From NCBI GenBank assembly GCA_036257895.1, contig DATAES010000240.1, forward strand, positions 1 through 21,688: a DNA stretch of 21,688 nucleotides, read 5' to 3'. Source of the stretch: DATAES01 sp036257895. Lineage in GTDB: Bacteria > Actinomycetota > Acidimicrobiia > Acidimicrobiales > JACDCH01. The notes under the pieces were generated by a model. The model saw only the letters and a program-made list of their open reading frames with translations, was not told where the DNA came from and ran no database searches. This document shows positions 7,850-14,703 of this stretch, in pieces. Numbering within the stretch: the first letter of the stretch is position 1; each line of letters opens with the position of its first letter. The position numbers were made by a program, and so were the translations under genes.

Positions 7850-7855
7850 ATTCTA
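7850..7855 (-). promoter_or_regulatory. Likely -10 element for carD-like gene
   Basis: On the minus strand this reads TAGAAT, close to the TATAAT consensus, about 105 bases before the GTG 7738 start and about 34 before the alternative ATG 7816. No clear -35 is seen. It implies a longer 5' leader than for the leaderless genes in this window. Confidence 0.45.
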
Positions 7856-7881
7856 CCTTGCGAGCGAAGGCCGTCCGTCGG

Positions 7882-8496
7882 TCATGAAGCTGCTTCTTCG
7901 GTCATCGCGGCGCGCACCTGCGCCACCGCGGTTGCCCCCGCAGCCTCGAGCGCCTCGGTCGTACGCGCCGCCCGGCTGAGGATGAAGGCGCCTTCGAGGA
8001 GCGCGATCACGGCGAAGGCCAGCTCGCGCGCCTTGGCCCGCCCGATGCCGGCGGCGACGAAGCGCTCCACACCCGAATCGATCCACGCTGCGAACACCTG
8101 AGCAGTCGCATCCCGCAGCACGTCGTTCGTGCTCGCCACTTCGAGCGCGACCGTCGCGATCGGGCATGCGTCCGCATAGTCGGTCTCGCGAAGCGTCTCG
8201 GCTGCGCCTGCGAACACATCGGCGACACCGGAGATCGGGTCAGCAGGCGCATCCCACACGGCCTCGACGAGCTCCTGGTAGAAGCGACCCGAGACCCGGA
8301 TGACCTCGGCGCCGAGTTGCTCCTTGCCGCCGGGGAAGAAGTGGTACACGGAACCGAACGGCGCAGCCGCGCCGGCGACGATCTGCTTCAGGCCCGTGCC
8401 CGTGTAGCCCTGCCGGCGGAACAGCTCCGCAGTCGTGTTGACGATTCGTTCCTTGGTGTCGCTGGCCACCTGGGTCACCTCGGCCGTCTTGTGCAC
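7882..8496 (-). CDS. TetR-family transcriptional regulator (LmrA/YxaF-like)
   Basis: A 204-residue one-component regulator. The N-terminal helix-turn-helix (about 15-55) reads KERIVNTTAELFRRQGYTGTGLKQIV then APFGSVYHFFPGGKEQL. The YHFFPGGKE end is typical of the LmrA/YxaF branch of TetR. The C-terminal part is an all-helical ligand and dimer domain. The GTG 8496 start has no Shine-Dalgarno, and in-frame GTGs a few codons in are alternatives. It is divergent from a small membrane-protein gene, with a TAGA-N4-TCTA palindrome between them, so the neighbour and itself are the likely targets. The ligand is unknown. Confidence 0.9.
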   Translation of the reverse strand: MHKTAEVTQVASDTKERIVNTTAELFRRQGYTGTGLKQIVAGAAAPFGSVYHFFPGGKEQLGAEVIRVSGRFYQELVEAVWDAPADPISGVADVFAGAAETLRETDYADACPIATVALEVASTNDVLRDATAQVFAAWIDSGVERFVAAGIGRAKARELAFAVIALLEGAFILSRAARTTEALEAAGATAVAQVRAAMTEEAAS

Positions 8497-8521
8497 GTAG
8501 ACGTGCAGTCGCTAGGTTGAG

Positions 8522-8533
8522 TAGAGCACTCTA
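8522..8533. promoter_or_regulatory. Putative TetR operator between divergent genes
   Basis: TAGAGCACTCTA has 5-base perfect arms around two central bases and fits the TAGA-N4-TCTA form seen for some TetR operators. It sits in the 60-base divergent region, 26 bases from the tetR start and 24 from the membrane-protein start, well placed to control both. Confidence 0.5.
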
Positions 8534-8544
8534 TCTAGTCGGCG

Positions 8545-8550
8545 AAAGGA
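8545..8550 (+). promoter_or_regulatory. Shine-Dalgarno of the small membrane-protein gene
   Basis: AAAGGA, 6 bases before the GTG at 8557, supports that start. Confidence 0.55.
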
Positions 8551-8556
8551 CCAGTC

Positions 8557-8997
8557 GTGGACCGATCCCCCGATGGCGCGCTCCGAATCACCGGTGTGGT
8601 TTTCCTCGTCGCGCTGCTGGTGCACGCCGCAGATCACCTGCGCAGAGGGTTCGACGTGCTCACCCCAACGGTTTTCTGGGCCGGCAACTTCCAGTTGGTC
8701 GCGGCGGTCATCACGCTCGTGCTCGTGTTCCGCGGCCATCGGCTGGCCCCCGCCGCCGCAGCCATCGTCGGTCTCGCCAGTGCCATCGGCTTCACCGCGG
8801 CCCATGTCCTTCCTCACTGGAGCACTTTCAGCGACTCGTTCACCGGTTCCGAGGTCGCATCGGGTGTGACCGCGTTCTCGTGGTTCGCGGCGCTGTTCGA
8901 GATCGGCGCAGATCTCGCGTTCGGCCTGGCCGGAGTTCGGAGCCTTCGAGCGCGCGGCTACAACCTCGGCCGCGTCCGAACCGTCAGCGCATCGTGA
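8557..8997 (+). CDS. Small four-helix integral membrane protein, function unknown
   Basis: A 146-residue protein I cannot assign to a named family. Hydrophobic segments lie at about 10-24, 40-58, 64-88 and 105-125, suggesting four membrane helices. Conserved-looking polar residues sit at membrane edges (HAADHLRRGFD near 23-33, HVLPHWSTF near 83-91), so metal or haem contact is conceivable but unproven. The C-terminus is basic (RSLRARGYNLGRVR), consistent with a cytoplasmic tail. It is divergent from the TetR regulator, with a candidate operator between, and is probably repressed by it. Its 3' end overlaps the convergent flavoprotein gene by 14 bases. Confidence 0.75.
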   Translation: MDRSPDGALRITGVVFLVALLVHAADHLRRGFDVLTPTVFWAGNFQLVAAVITLVLVFRGHRLAPAAAAIVGLASAIGFTAAHVLPHWSTFSDSFTGSEVASGVTAFSWFAALFEIGADLAFGLAGVRSLRARGYNLGRVRTVSAS

Positions 8998-9439
8998 GAC
9001 CGGCGGCCACGGCCGCGCCGAGTTCCCAACACGCTTCGAGGTCGGCGGCGCTCGGCGCGCCGACCACCGTCACGGGCGCCTGCACCCGTCGCCACTTCAA
9101 CCCGGTGGTGATGGTGTCAACCGCGTGCAGCGCGCCAGTCGTGTCGTTGTTGCCGTGGAGGTACACGCCATAGGGCCGATGGACGGTTGCGTCGAGACAC
9201 GGGTAGTAGACCTGATCGAAGAAGTGCTTCAGCGCGCCTGATAGGTATCCGAGGTTGGCGGGCGAGCCGAGGATGTAGCCATCCGCTTCGAGCACGTCGA
9301 TCGCGCTCGCCGTGAGTGCTGGACGAACGACGACGTCGACGCCCTCGATACTCGGATCGGTCGCCCCTCGGTGCACCGCCTCGAACATCGCATGCACCGC
9401 TGGTGATGGCGTGTGATGGACGATGAGCAGCTTGGTCAT
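8984..9439 (-). CDS. Flavodoxin-like / NADPH-dependent FMN reductase family protein
   Basis: A 151-residue flavodoxin-fold protein. The N-terminal KLLIVHHTPSPAVHAM (3-18) is the flavin-phosphate loop and GSPANLGYLSGALKHFFDQ (58-76) the second flavin contact, as in NAD(P)H:FMN reductase and WrbA-like proteins. The ATG start overlaps the stop of the CoA-transferase gene (ATGA, 9436-9439), so the two are translationally coupled. It is the last gene of the cobalamin-type run. A role in supplying reduced flavin, for example for Co(II) corrinoid reduction, is tempting from context but is inference only. An upstream in-frame extension to 9559 would overlap the CoA-transferase gene heavily and was rejected. 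Confidence 0.82.
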   Translation of the reverse strand: MTKLLIVHHTPSPAVHAMFEAVHRGATDPSIEGVDVVVRPALTASAIDVLEADGYILGSPANLGYLSGALKHFFDQVYYPCLDATVHRPYGVYLHGNNDTTGALHAVDTITTGLKWRRVQAPVTVVGAPSAADLEACWELGAAVAAGLTMR

Positions 9440-10518
9440 CGGCCGGGGCGTGGCAGAAATCCGGCGCCGCGATGCTCGTCGAGACGAGGAGGCGGGCTGA
9501 TGCGCGCCGCGGCATGCTGCTCGAAGCGCACCGGGTAACCGATCGCAGGATCGGCCCATGGATCCGAAGTCGCGACGGACCGTTCCCGAAGATGCGCGAG
9601 CGCGAGCATCTCGGCCCGGTCGAGCACAGGCGCGACAGGGACATCAGCGGCGAGCAGCTTGTCCACGAGCTCGTCGCGATCGCGCGACGCGATGGCCGCT
9701 GCAACACGCGGCTGTACCTCGTCGACGCGCGCCATGCGCTCGGCGAAGGTGAGCTCGCGAAGGTCCTCCAACCCGAGGACCGCGCACAACGATGCCCAGA
9801 AGTGGTTCTCCGTCAGCACGCCGAGCGTCAGATGCCCGCCGCCTGCCGTCGCGAACAGGCCGTAGCCGGGCACGCCTCGCGCGGACGACTCAGCCTCTTT
9901 CGTTCGCGGCGCGGCCGCACCCGTCCACGTTGCGAGCACGTCGGTCATCGCGATGTCGATGTGCTCCCCTTCCCCCGCGCGCTGGCGGTGCACGACCGCC
10001 GCGCAGATCGCGAACGCGGCGGCCATTCCACCGGCGAGGTCGGCGATGGGGAGCTTGGACACCTCCGGTCGGCCACCCTCCGGGGCGAGCGCGCCGGCCC
10101 ACGCCTGGTAGTTGAGATCGTGACCGGGCACGAGCCGGAATGGCCCGGTCTGTCCCATGCCTGACACCGAGCAGTACACGATCGAGGGCGCGACTGCGCG
10201 CACGTCGTCGTAGCCCACGCCGAGCCGCGCCGCCACGCCGGGGCGGAAGCCTTCGACGAGCACGTCCGCGTCTGCTGCGAGGTCGAGCGCCCGCGCGCGG
10301 TCCTCGTCGCGCTTCAGGTCCAGCACGATGCTGCGCTTGTTCGCGTTGAGACTGGCGAACAGCTCCGGATAGCCGCGCATCGGGTCGCCGGCGGGAGGCT
10401 CCACCTTCAGCACGTCGGCATCGATTTCGGCGAGGAGTTGCGTGGCGTACGGGCCCGGACGCCACACGCTCAGGTCGAGCACGCGCACGCCGCTGAGCAG
10501 TCCCGCGTCCCCCACCAC
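9436..10518 (-). CDS. CaiB/BaiF family III CoA-transferase / alpha-methylacyl-CoA racemase-like
   Basis: A 360-residue protein matching family III CoA-transferases, which move CoA between acids or racemise 2-methylacyl-CoA. Landmarks are LLSGVRVLDLSVWRPGPYATQLLAEIDADVLKVE at the N-terminus, NANKRSIVLDLK (58-69), ADVLVEGFRPG (84-94) and GHDLNY (132-137). H133, D160 (IADLAGG) and E237 align by eye with the catalytic His/Asp/Glu of mycobacterial MCR, and the length equals that enzyme's 360 residues, so racemase is slightly favoured over transferase. It begins with GTG 3 bases after the cobT stop and overlaps the flavoprotein gene by 4. Its acyl substrate is unknown. Confidence 0.88.
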   Translation of the reverse strand: MVGDAGLLSGVRVLDLSVWRPGPYATQLLAEIDADVLKVEPPAGDPMRGYPELFASLNANKRSIVLDLKRDEDRARALDLAADADVLVEGFRPGVAARLGVGYDDVRAVAPSIVYCSVSGMGQTGPFRLVPGHDLNYQAWAGALAPEGGRPEVSKLPIADLAGGMAAAFAICAAVVHRQRAGEGEHIDIAMTDVLATWTGAAAPRTKEAESSARGVPGYGLFATAGGGHLTLGVLTENHFWASLCAVLGLEDLRELTFAERMARVDEVQPRVAAAIASRDRDELVDKLLAADVPVAPVLDRAEMLALAHLRERSVATSDPWADPAIGYPVRFEQHAAARISPPPRLDEHRGAGFLPRPGR

Positions 10519-10521
10519 GCA

Positions 10522-11604
10522 TCAATCCTTGTTCGCGATGCCCGCGGCGTCGAAGGTGCTCATCTCGTTGAGGATCAGAGCCGACGCTTCCAGCACCCCG
10601 AGGGCCAAGCACGCACCGGATCCCTCGCCGAGCCGAAGCCCCATGTCGATGACCGGTTCGAGACCGAAGTGCTGCAACACCACGCTGGCTCCCGGTTCGG
10701 TCGAGCGGTGGCCGGCTACGACATAGGGAAGCGCATCCGCGCAGTCCGCAACCGCCGCGAGCAGTGCGGCGCCCGCGATCACGCCGTCCACCACCACCGG
10801 AACGCGATGAGCCGCGCCGGCGACGATGAACCCCGCGAGTGCGGCGACTTCGAGCCCTCCGACCTCGGCCAGCACCGCGGCCGCATCGGACCGCGACGTG
10901 GACGGCAGGCGGGCGACCGCGGCTTCGACGACCGCGATCTTGCGTCGCAACCTCGCGTCGTCGATGCCCGTGCCGCGACCCGTCACGTCGGCGGCCGCGC
11001 GTGCAGTGAACGACGCGATCACGGCGGCCGCGGCCGTGGTGTTGCCGATCCCCATCTCGCCGGTCACGAGGACGCGCGCGCCACCCGCCACCAGTTCCGA
11101 CGCGACCTCGGCGCCGACGTCGCGCGCCTGGTCGACTTCGCGACGCGTCATCGCTGGTGCGACCGCCAGATTGGCCGTGCCTGCTCGCACCCGCCGGCGC
11201 AGGAGTCCCGGAGCGCCGGCGAGACCGAGCGCGTCGAGATCGGTGGCGACGCCTACGTCGACGACGGTGACGGTGGCACCCGCTTGCCTCGCGAGCACGT
11301 TGATCGCCGCACCCCCCGACACGAAGTTCGCCACCATCTGGGCCGTCACCTCTTGCGGCCATGGCGTGACGCCCTCGGCGACGACGCCGTGATCGCCGGC
11401 GAACACGGCGATGGCGGCCGGCGCCGGGACCGGTGGCGGCTCCGTGCCAGCGATGGCCGCCAGCTGCACGCCGAGCGATTCCACCCGCCCCAGGGAGCCA
11501 GGAGGCTTCGTGAGTCGGAGGTGGTGCTCGCGTGCGCTGCGCGCCGCGGTCTCGTCGACCGGCACGATCGCGGCGAGCGCCGCCGCGTACGGCGAATCGG
11601 TCAC
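10522..11604 (-). CDS. cobT: Nicotinate-nucleotide-dimethylbenzimidazole phosphoribosyltransferase
   Basis: A 360-residue enzyme making alpha-ribazole phosphate from nicotinate mononucleotide and a lower-ligand base such as dimethylbenzimidazole, the nucleotide-loop branch of cobalamin synthesis. Family blocks are intact: LTKPPGSLGRVE (31-42), FAGDHGVVAEGVTPWP, GGAAINVLARQ, GEMGIGNTTAAA and GLRLGEGSGACLA. In the last block, E327 is the catalytic-base glutamate. The GTG start overlaps the stop of the CobC-like gene in a GTGA (11601-11604), which is why I did not use the longer in-frame extension to 11727. It is followed by the CoA-transferase gene after 3 bases. Confidence 0.95.
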   Translation of the reverse strand: MTDSPYAAALAAIVPVDETAARSAREHHLRLTKPPGSLGRVESLGVQLAAIAGTEPPPVPAPAAIAVFAGDHGVVAEGVTPWPQEVTAQMVANFVSGGAAINVLARQAGATVTVVDVGVATDLDALGLAGAPGLLRRRVRAGTANLAVAPAMTRREVDQARDVGAEVASELVAGGARVLVTGEMGIGNTTAAAAVIASFTARAAADVTGRGTGIDDARLRRKIAVVEAAVARLPSTSRSDAAAVLAEVGGLEVAALAGFIVAGAAHRVPVVVDGVIAGAALLAAVADCADALPYVVAGHRSTEPGASVVLQHFGLEPVIDMGLRLGEGSGACLALGVLEASALILNEMSTFDAAGIANKD

Positions 11605-12488
11605 GGAGTCTCCTTCGCGCAGGGAAGAACCTCGTGCAGACGAGCCAGTCCAGCGTCGTCCGGCACCGCGATACGAACGTGCCCCGGCAAGCCGAAGCTG
11701 GTGCAGTCGCGTACGACGACGCCGCACGGCGCCAGACGTTCGCGAAGACCGGGCGCCTCGACGAGCAACCAGGGCGCATCGGACGCGCCGGGCTCGTAAC
11801 CACGCGAGCGAAGCAGCTCGACGAGCTCGCTACGACGCACCTGGATGGCGCGGCACCACCCCGGGAGGTCCGCACGCGCGAGCAGGTCGGGCAACAACGC
11901 CAGTGCGAGAGCGTTCACCGGCCACGCGGGCTGGCTGCGCGCGAATCGGGCCGCATCGTCTGCGAGCACATAGCCGAGCCGCAGGCCCGGACAGGCGAAC
12001 ACCTTGGTCAGCGAACCCACGACGACCACCCCTCGGTCGCCGCGCGTCCACGTGCCGGTCGCCAACGGATAGAACGCTTCGTCCCACACGTCTGCCGTGT
12101 CGGACGCGCCGGCGAGGACGCCCGTTGGGTTGTGCGGATTGCTGCGCCACCGCGGCGCGCCGGCACCGCGCGGGTGGAGCGAGAACTCCGGCTCGGCGAC
12201 GACGGATCCACCGAGCTCGCGCGCGACCAACACGATGGCTTCACTGCCGCCGTTGGTGAGCACGAGGCGATCTCGTTCGACCTCGAGCGCATCGGCCAGA
12301 AGGTCGCTCGCGCCGTCGACGTCGGGATAGTTGCGCAACACATGAACGTGGCGGCGCGCCAGGTCGTCGATCGCAGGAGCGAACGGGTTCAGCGAGAGTG
12401 ACAGATCGACGATGCGATCAGGATCGATGCCGAGGGCGCGTGCAATCGCGGGTCCGTCCCCCCCGTGCGCGCCCGAAGCCGGGATCAC
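11601..12488 (-). CDS. Compact CobC/CobD-like PLP aminotransferase (L-threonine-O-3-phosphate decarboxylase-like)
   Basis: A 295-residue fold-type I PLP enzyme in the position of the threonine-phosphate decarboxylase that supplies aminopropanol phosphate for cobinamide. Visible motifs are HGGD (8-11), LSLSLNPFAP (29-38), RNYPDVDG (52-59), TNGGSEAI (78-85), NPHNPTG (117-123), DEAFYP (136-141) and the Schiff-base lysine block SLTKVFACPGLRLGY (K162). The family is usually near 350-365 residues. Here the stretch between the ring-stacking aromatic region (EFSLHP, 101-106) and NPHNPTG is only about 10 residues, against about 40-50 in Salmonella CobD. The frame is continuous, so this is a compact form rather than a frameshift. 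GTGA overlaps link it to both neighbours. Histidinol-phosphate aminotransferase is the main alternative; context favours the cobalamin role. Confidence 0.82.
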   Translation of the reverse strand: MIPASGAHGGDGPAIARALGIDPDRIVDLSLSLNPFAPAIDDLARRHVHVLRNYPDVDGASDLLADALEVERDRLVLTNGGSEAIVLVARELGGSVVAEPEFSLHPRGAGAPRWRSNPHNPTGVLAGASDTADVWDEAFYPLATGTWTRGDRGVVVVGSLTKVFACPGLRLGYVLADDAARFARSQPAWPVNALALALLPDLLARADLPGWCRAIQVRRSELVELLRSRGYEPGASDAPWLLVEAPGLRERLAPCGVVVRDCTSFGLPGHVRIAVPDDAGLARLHEVLPCAKETP

Positions 12489-13378
12489 CGGCGCACCGTC
12501 CGGGCGATGCCGATCACGGCGAGCGATGTCGCGAGCGCGATCGTGACATCGCGCGACAACCGGCTCGCGCGTCGGATGTCACGCCGTTCGGGCGGGCGAC
12601 CGTCGCCGAGCACGGGCCGCAACTCGACACGGTCGGCGTAGCGGTTCTCGCCGCCGAGGCGGACGTCGAGCGCGGCCGCGAACGCAGCCTCGGCGACGCC
12701 CGCATTCGGCGATGGATGCGCGGGCGCATCGCGCTGCACCACGCGCCCGACCGAAGCTGCCATGCGCGGGCGGCAGAGGGCGACGAGCGCGGCAGTGGCC
12801 CTCGCCGGGACCCATGCAGCCGCGTCGTCGAGGCGAGCAGCCGCCCAGCCGTAGGCCGCATAGCGATCGTCTCGGTGACCGATCATGGAGTCCATCGTGT
12901 TCACCGCGCGGTGCGCGACCACACCGGGCGCACCCGCGACCATCGCCCACATCGCCGGAGCGACGATCGCGTCGACCGTGTTCTCGGCCACCGATTCGAC
13001 CACCGCTCGGCAGATGTCCTTCTCGTCGAGGTCCTCCGGATCGCGACCGACCAGCGCAGTCAACCGCGTCCGTGCCTGGTCGACATCGCCCGCGGCGAGT
13101 GCGTGATCGACGTCGGCCGCGGCTTCGCGCAGCGCGCGACCTGACGTGGCGAGGTACGTGGCGAGGGCCGTCGAGTGCAATCCCACCCCGGCCGCAAGGC
13201 CCAGCGACAGACCCACCGTCGCATGGGCGACGCCGTTGAGGGCACGATCTCGGTACAACGCGTTCTCGACGAGTTGCAACCCGTGGCCGAGCACCGCGAC
13301 CGGATGTGGTCGCAGCGGCGGCTCGCCGGCGATTGCGTCGACGATCAACCCGGAGGCGACGGCGAGCGGACGGTTCAC
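12485..13378 (-). CDS. cbiB: Adenosylcobinamide-phosphate synthase (CbiB/CobD)
   Basis: A 297-residue integral membrane enzyme joining aminopropanol (phosphate) to adenosylcobyric acid. Motifs in order: GEPPLRPHPVAVLG (18-31), VVESVAENTVDAIVAPAMW (126-144), NTMDSMIGHRDDRY (160-173), SPNAGVAEAAFA (223-234) and LGGENRYADR (241-250). All are family hallmarks. Hydrophobic stretches near the N-terminus, about 50-75 and 275-295 fit a membrane protein. Two GTG codons are possible. I chose the second (13378) because it makes a GTGA overlap with the cobS stop (13375-13378), matching the other junctions of this operon. Confidence 0.94.
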   Translation of the reverse strand: MNRPLAVASGLIVDAIAGEPPLRPHPVAVLGHGLQLVENALYRDRALNGVAHATVGLSLGLAAGVGLHSTALATYLATSGRALREAAADVDHALAAGDVDQARTRLTALVGRDPEDLDEKDICRAVVESVAENTVDAIVAPAMWAMVAGAPGVVAHRAVNTMDSMIGHRDDRYAAYGWAAARLDDAAAWVPARATAALVALCRPRMAASVGRVVQRDAPAHPSPNAGVAEAAFAAALDVRLGGENRYADRVELRPVLGDGRPPERRDIRRASRLSRDVTIALATSLAVIGIARTVRR

Positions 13379-14079
13379 CACGAGGCCGCTGCCACGACGA
13401 GCGCGACCGTCTCCCCGACGATGCCGGCGGCACCCAGGACGTCACCGGTGAAGCCACCGAGTTTGCGGCGGGCGAACAGCACGACCGCGGCGGACGCCAC
13501 CAGCCCCGCCGCCACCGCGATCTCCGTACGCCGGCCGCCGGCGAACGCGCCCAGCGACACCGCCGCGATCACGCCGTAGAGCCCGACAGGCTTCCAGTCG
13601 CCGCCGAGCATCGCGGTGGCAAGCCCGCCTTCGGCCCGCGCATACGGGAGCGCGCGGGCGGCCACGGCCATCACCGTGCGAGAGCCACACCACACTCCCG
13701 CGATCAACAGGATCGACGGCGGCATCGAAGCCAGCGCCGCGAATCGCAGGAGCAGTACGCACGCAGTCACCGCGATGCCGTACGCGCCGACAGTGGGTTC
13801 GGACATCACTTCGAGCCGGCGTTCCCTCGGCATGTGTGGAAGCAAACCGTCCGCGCTGTCCGCGAGACCATCGACGTGGAGCATCCCGGTCAGCGCGAGA
13901 TCAGCCGCGAGCGTGAGCGCCGCGGCCACCGCAGGGGGCCACAACCGGTCCGCGCCCCACCACACGCAGCCGACCGCCCCGCCGACCAGCGCGCCGACGA
14001 CGGGAAACCACGACATGGTCCGCCGGTCGGGAACGGCGGCACGTCCCAACGGGGTGAGGAACGCCAGCGCCCGCCGCAT
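13375..14079 (-). CDS. cobS: Adenosylcobinamide-GDP ribazoletransferase (cobalamin synthase)
   Basis: A 234-residue polytopic membrane enzyme joining AdoCbi-GDP with alpha-ribazole (phosphate), the last assembly step. FFxxxP-type N-terminus (LAFLTPLGR), GALVGGAVG (29-37) and the acidic metal motif TGMLHVDGLADSADGL (64-79; H68, D70, D74, D77) are clear, as is ERRLEVMSEPTVGAYG (87-101). Several hydrophobic helices follow. ATG 14079 begins one base after the cobU stop and has GGAG 10 bases upstream (14090-14093). An ATG at 14106 would overlap cobU by 26 bases and adds no family sequence. Confidence 0.93.
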   Translation of the reverse strand: MRRALAFLTPLGRAAVPDRRTMSWFPVVGALVGGAVGCVWWGADRLWPPAVAAALTLAADLALTGMLHVDGLADSADGLLPHMPRERRLEVMSEPTVGAYGIAVTACVLLLRFAALASMPPSILLIAGVWCGSRTVMAVAARALPYARAEGGLATAMLGGDWKPVGLYGVIAAVSLGAFAGGRRTEIAVAAGLVASAAVVLFARRKLGGFTGDVLGAAGIVGETVALVVAAASW

Positions 14080-14080
14080 G

Positions 14081-14590
14081 TCAACCGCGCTCCAGCGGGA
14101 GGACACGGCCGGCGATCACCAGCACCACGTCGTCGGCGATGTCCGCGACCGCGGCGTTGACCTCGCCGAGGACATCACGAAAGCGTTGACCGAGCGTCGA
14201 CGACGGGTGGACGCCGAGACCGACCTCTTCCGATACGACGACGGTGTCTCCGTCTCGGGAAGACAGCATCTTGCAGAGCTCGTCGACATCGACTGCGAAG
14301 TCGTCATGCGCGACGACCCACGTGCCGAGTGAGTCGACGAGGACCGAACCGACCACGCGCCGCAGCGCGGACGCAAGGTCGGCGCCCGCCTCGACGGTGG
14401 TCCATGCCGGATCGCGTCGAGCGCGGTGGGCCGCCACCCGCGCGACGTAGTCATGGTCCACATGGCCTGCGTCCCGGGCGTCGACGACCGCGGTCGCGAC
14501 GTATGTCACCGGCGGACGCAGCCGCGCCACGAGCCGCTCGGCATGCCGCGACTTGCCCGACCGGGCGCCGCCGAGGACCAGCGTGATCAC
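14081..14590 (-). CDS. cobU: Adenosylcobinamide kinase / guanylyltransferase
   Basis: A 169-residue bifunctional enzyme that phosphorylates adenosylcobinamide and adds GMP. The P-loop GGARSGKS (7-14) is followed by VTYVATA, HRARRDPAWTTVEA (with the His that carries GMP in this family), LVDSLGTWV and VVVSEEVGLGVHP. Length and order match CobU/CobP. GTG 14590 was chosen because the P-loop then starts at residue 7, as usual, with a GGGAG Shine-Dalgarno 9 bases upstream. It is the first gene of the minus-strand cobalamin run and is divergent from the receiver-ATPase gene. Confidence 0.94.
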   Translation of the reverse strand: MITLVLGGARSGKSRHAERLVARLRPPVTYVATAVVDARDAGHVDHDYVARVAAHRARRDPAWTTVEAGADLASALRRVVGSVLVDSLGTWVVAHDDFAVDVDELCKMLSSRDGDTVVVSEEVGLGVHPSSTLGQRFRDVLGEVNAAVADIADDVVLVIAGRVLPLERG

Positions 14591-14703
14591 GGGCTCAGAC
14601 TCCCATACCGGCGGACGGCGTCGGGCCGTTCGAGCCCGCACGCCCGCGGTTCGAGCGCGATCGATCGACCGGCTGAGCAGCCCGCATCGCTAACGTGAGG
14701 CCC
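14591..14703. other. Divergent region between cobU and the receiver-ATPase gene
   Basis: A 113-base intergenic stretch. I looked for a cobalamin riboswitch (B12 box) upstream of cobU and do not see one; the space is also short for a full element. A GTGATCAC palindrome covers the cobU start (14583-14590) and CGATCGATCG lies near 14658-14667. The only promoter-like element is TAACGT at 14691 for the plus strand. Confidence 0.5.
14691..14696 (+). promoter_or_regulatory. Leaderless -10 element of the receiver-ATPase gene
   Basis: TAACGT (TANNNT) ends 7 bases before GTG 14704. A GAGG follows at 14697-14700 but is too close to the start for a good Shine-Dalgarno. A GTG at 14695 inside the element is a poor start choice. 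Confidence 0.5.

Noticed and set aside
9117..9707. Alternative minus-strand frame across the CoA-transferase/flavoprotein junction
   Set aside because: Ser/Arg-rich shadow; both real genes have clear motifs in other frames.
10519..10522. Promoter or terminator between cobT and the CoA-transferase gene
   Set aside because: Only 3 bases separate the genes, so there is no space for a conventional element.
11605..11727. N-terminal extension of cobT to 11727
   Set aside because: The added 41 residues are Arg-rich, lie inside the CobC-like gene, and the GTGA overlap start gives the normal family length.
9890..11875. 661-codon minus-strand frame across the cobT and CoA-transferase genes
   Set aside because: Its translation is extremely Arg/Gly-rich with no motif, and it overlaps two well-supported genes in another frame.
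14591..14703. Cobalamin riboswitch upstream of cobU
   Set aside because: No B12-box-like sequence was found and the gap is short for the full element; a covariance-model search would settle it.
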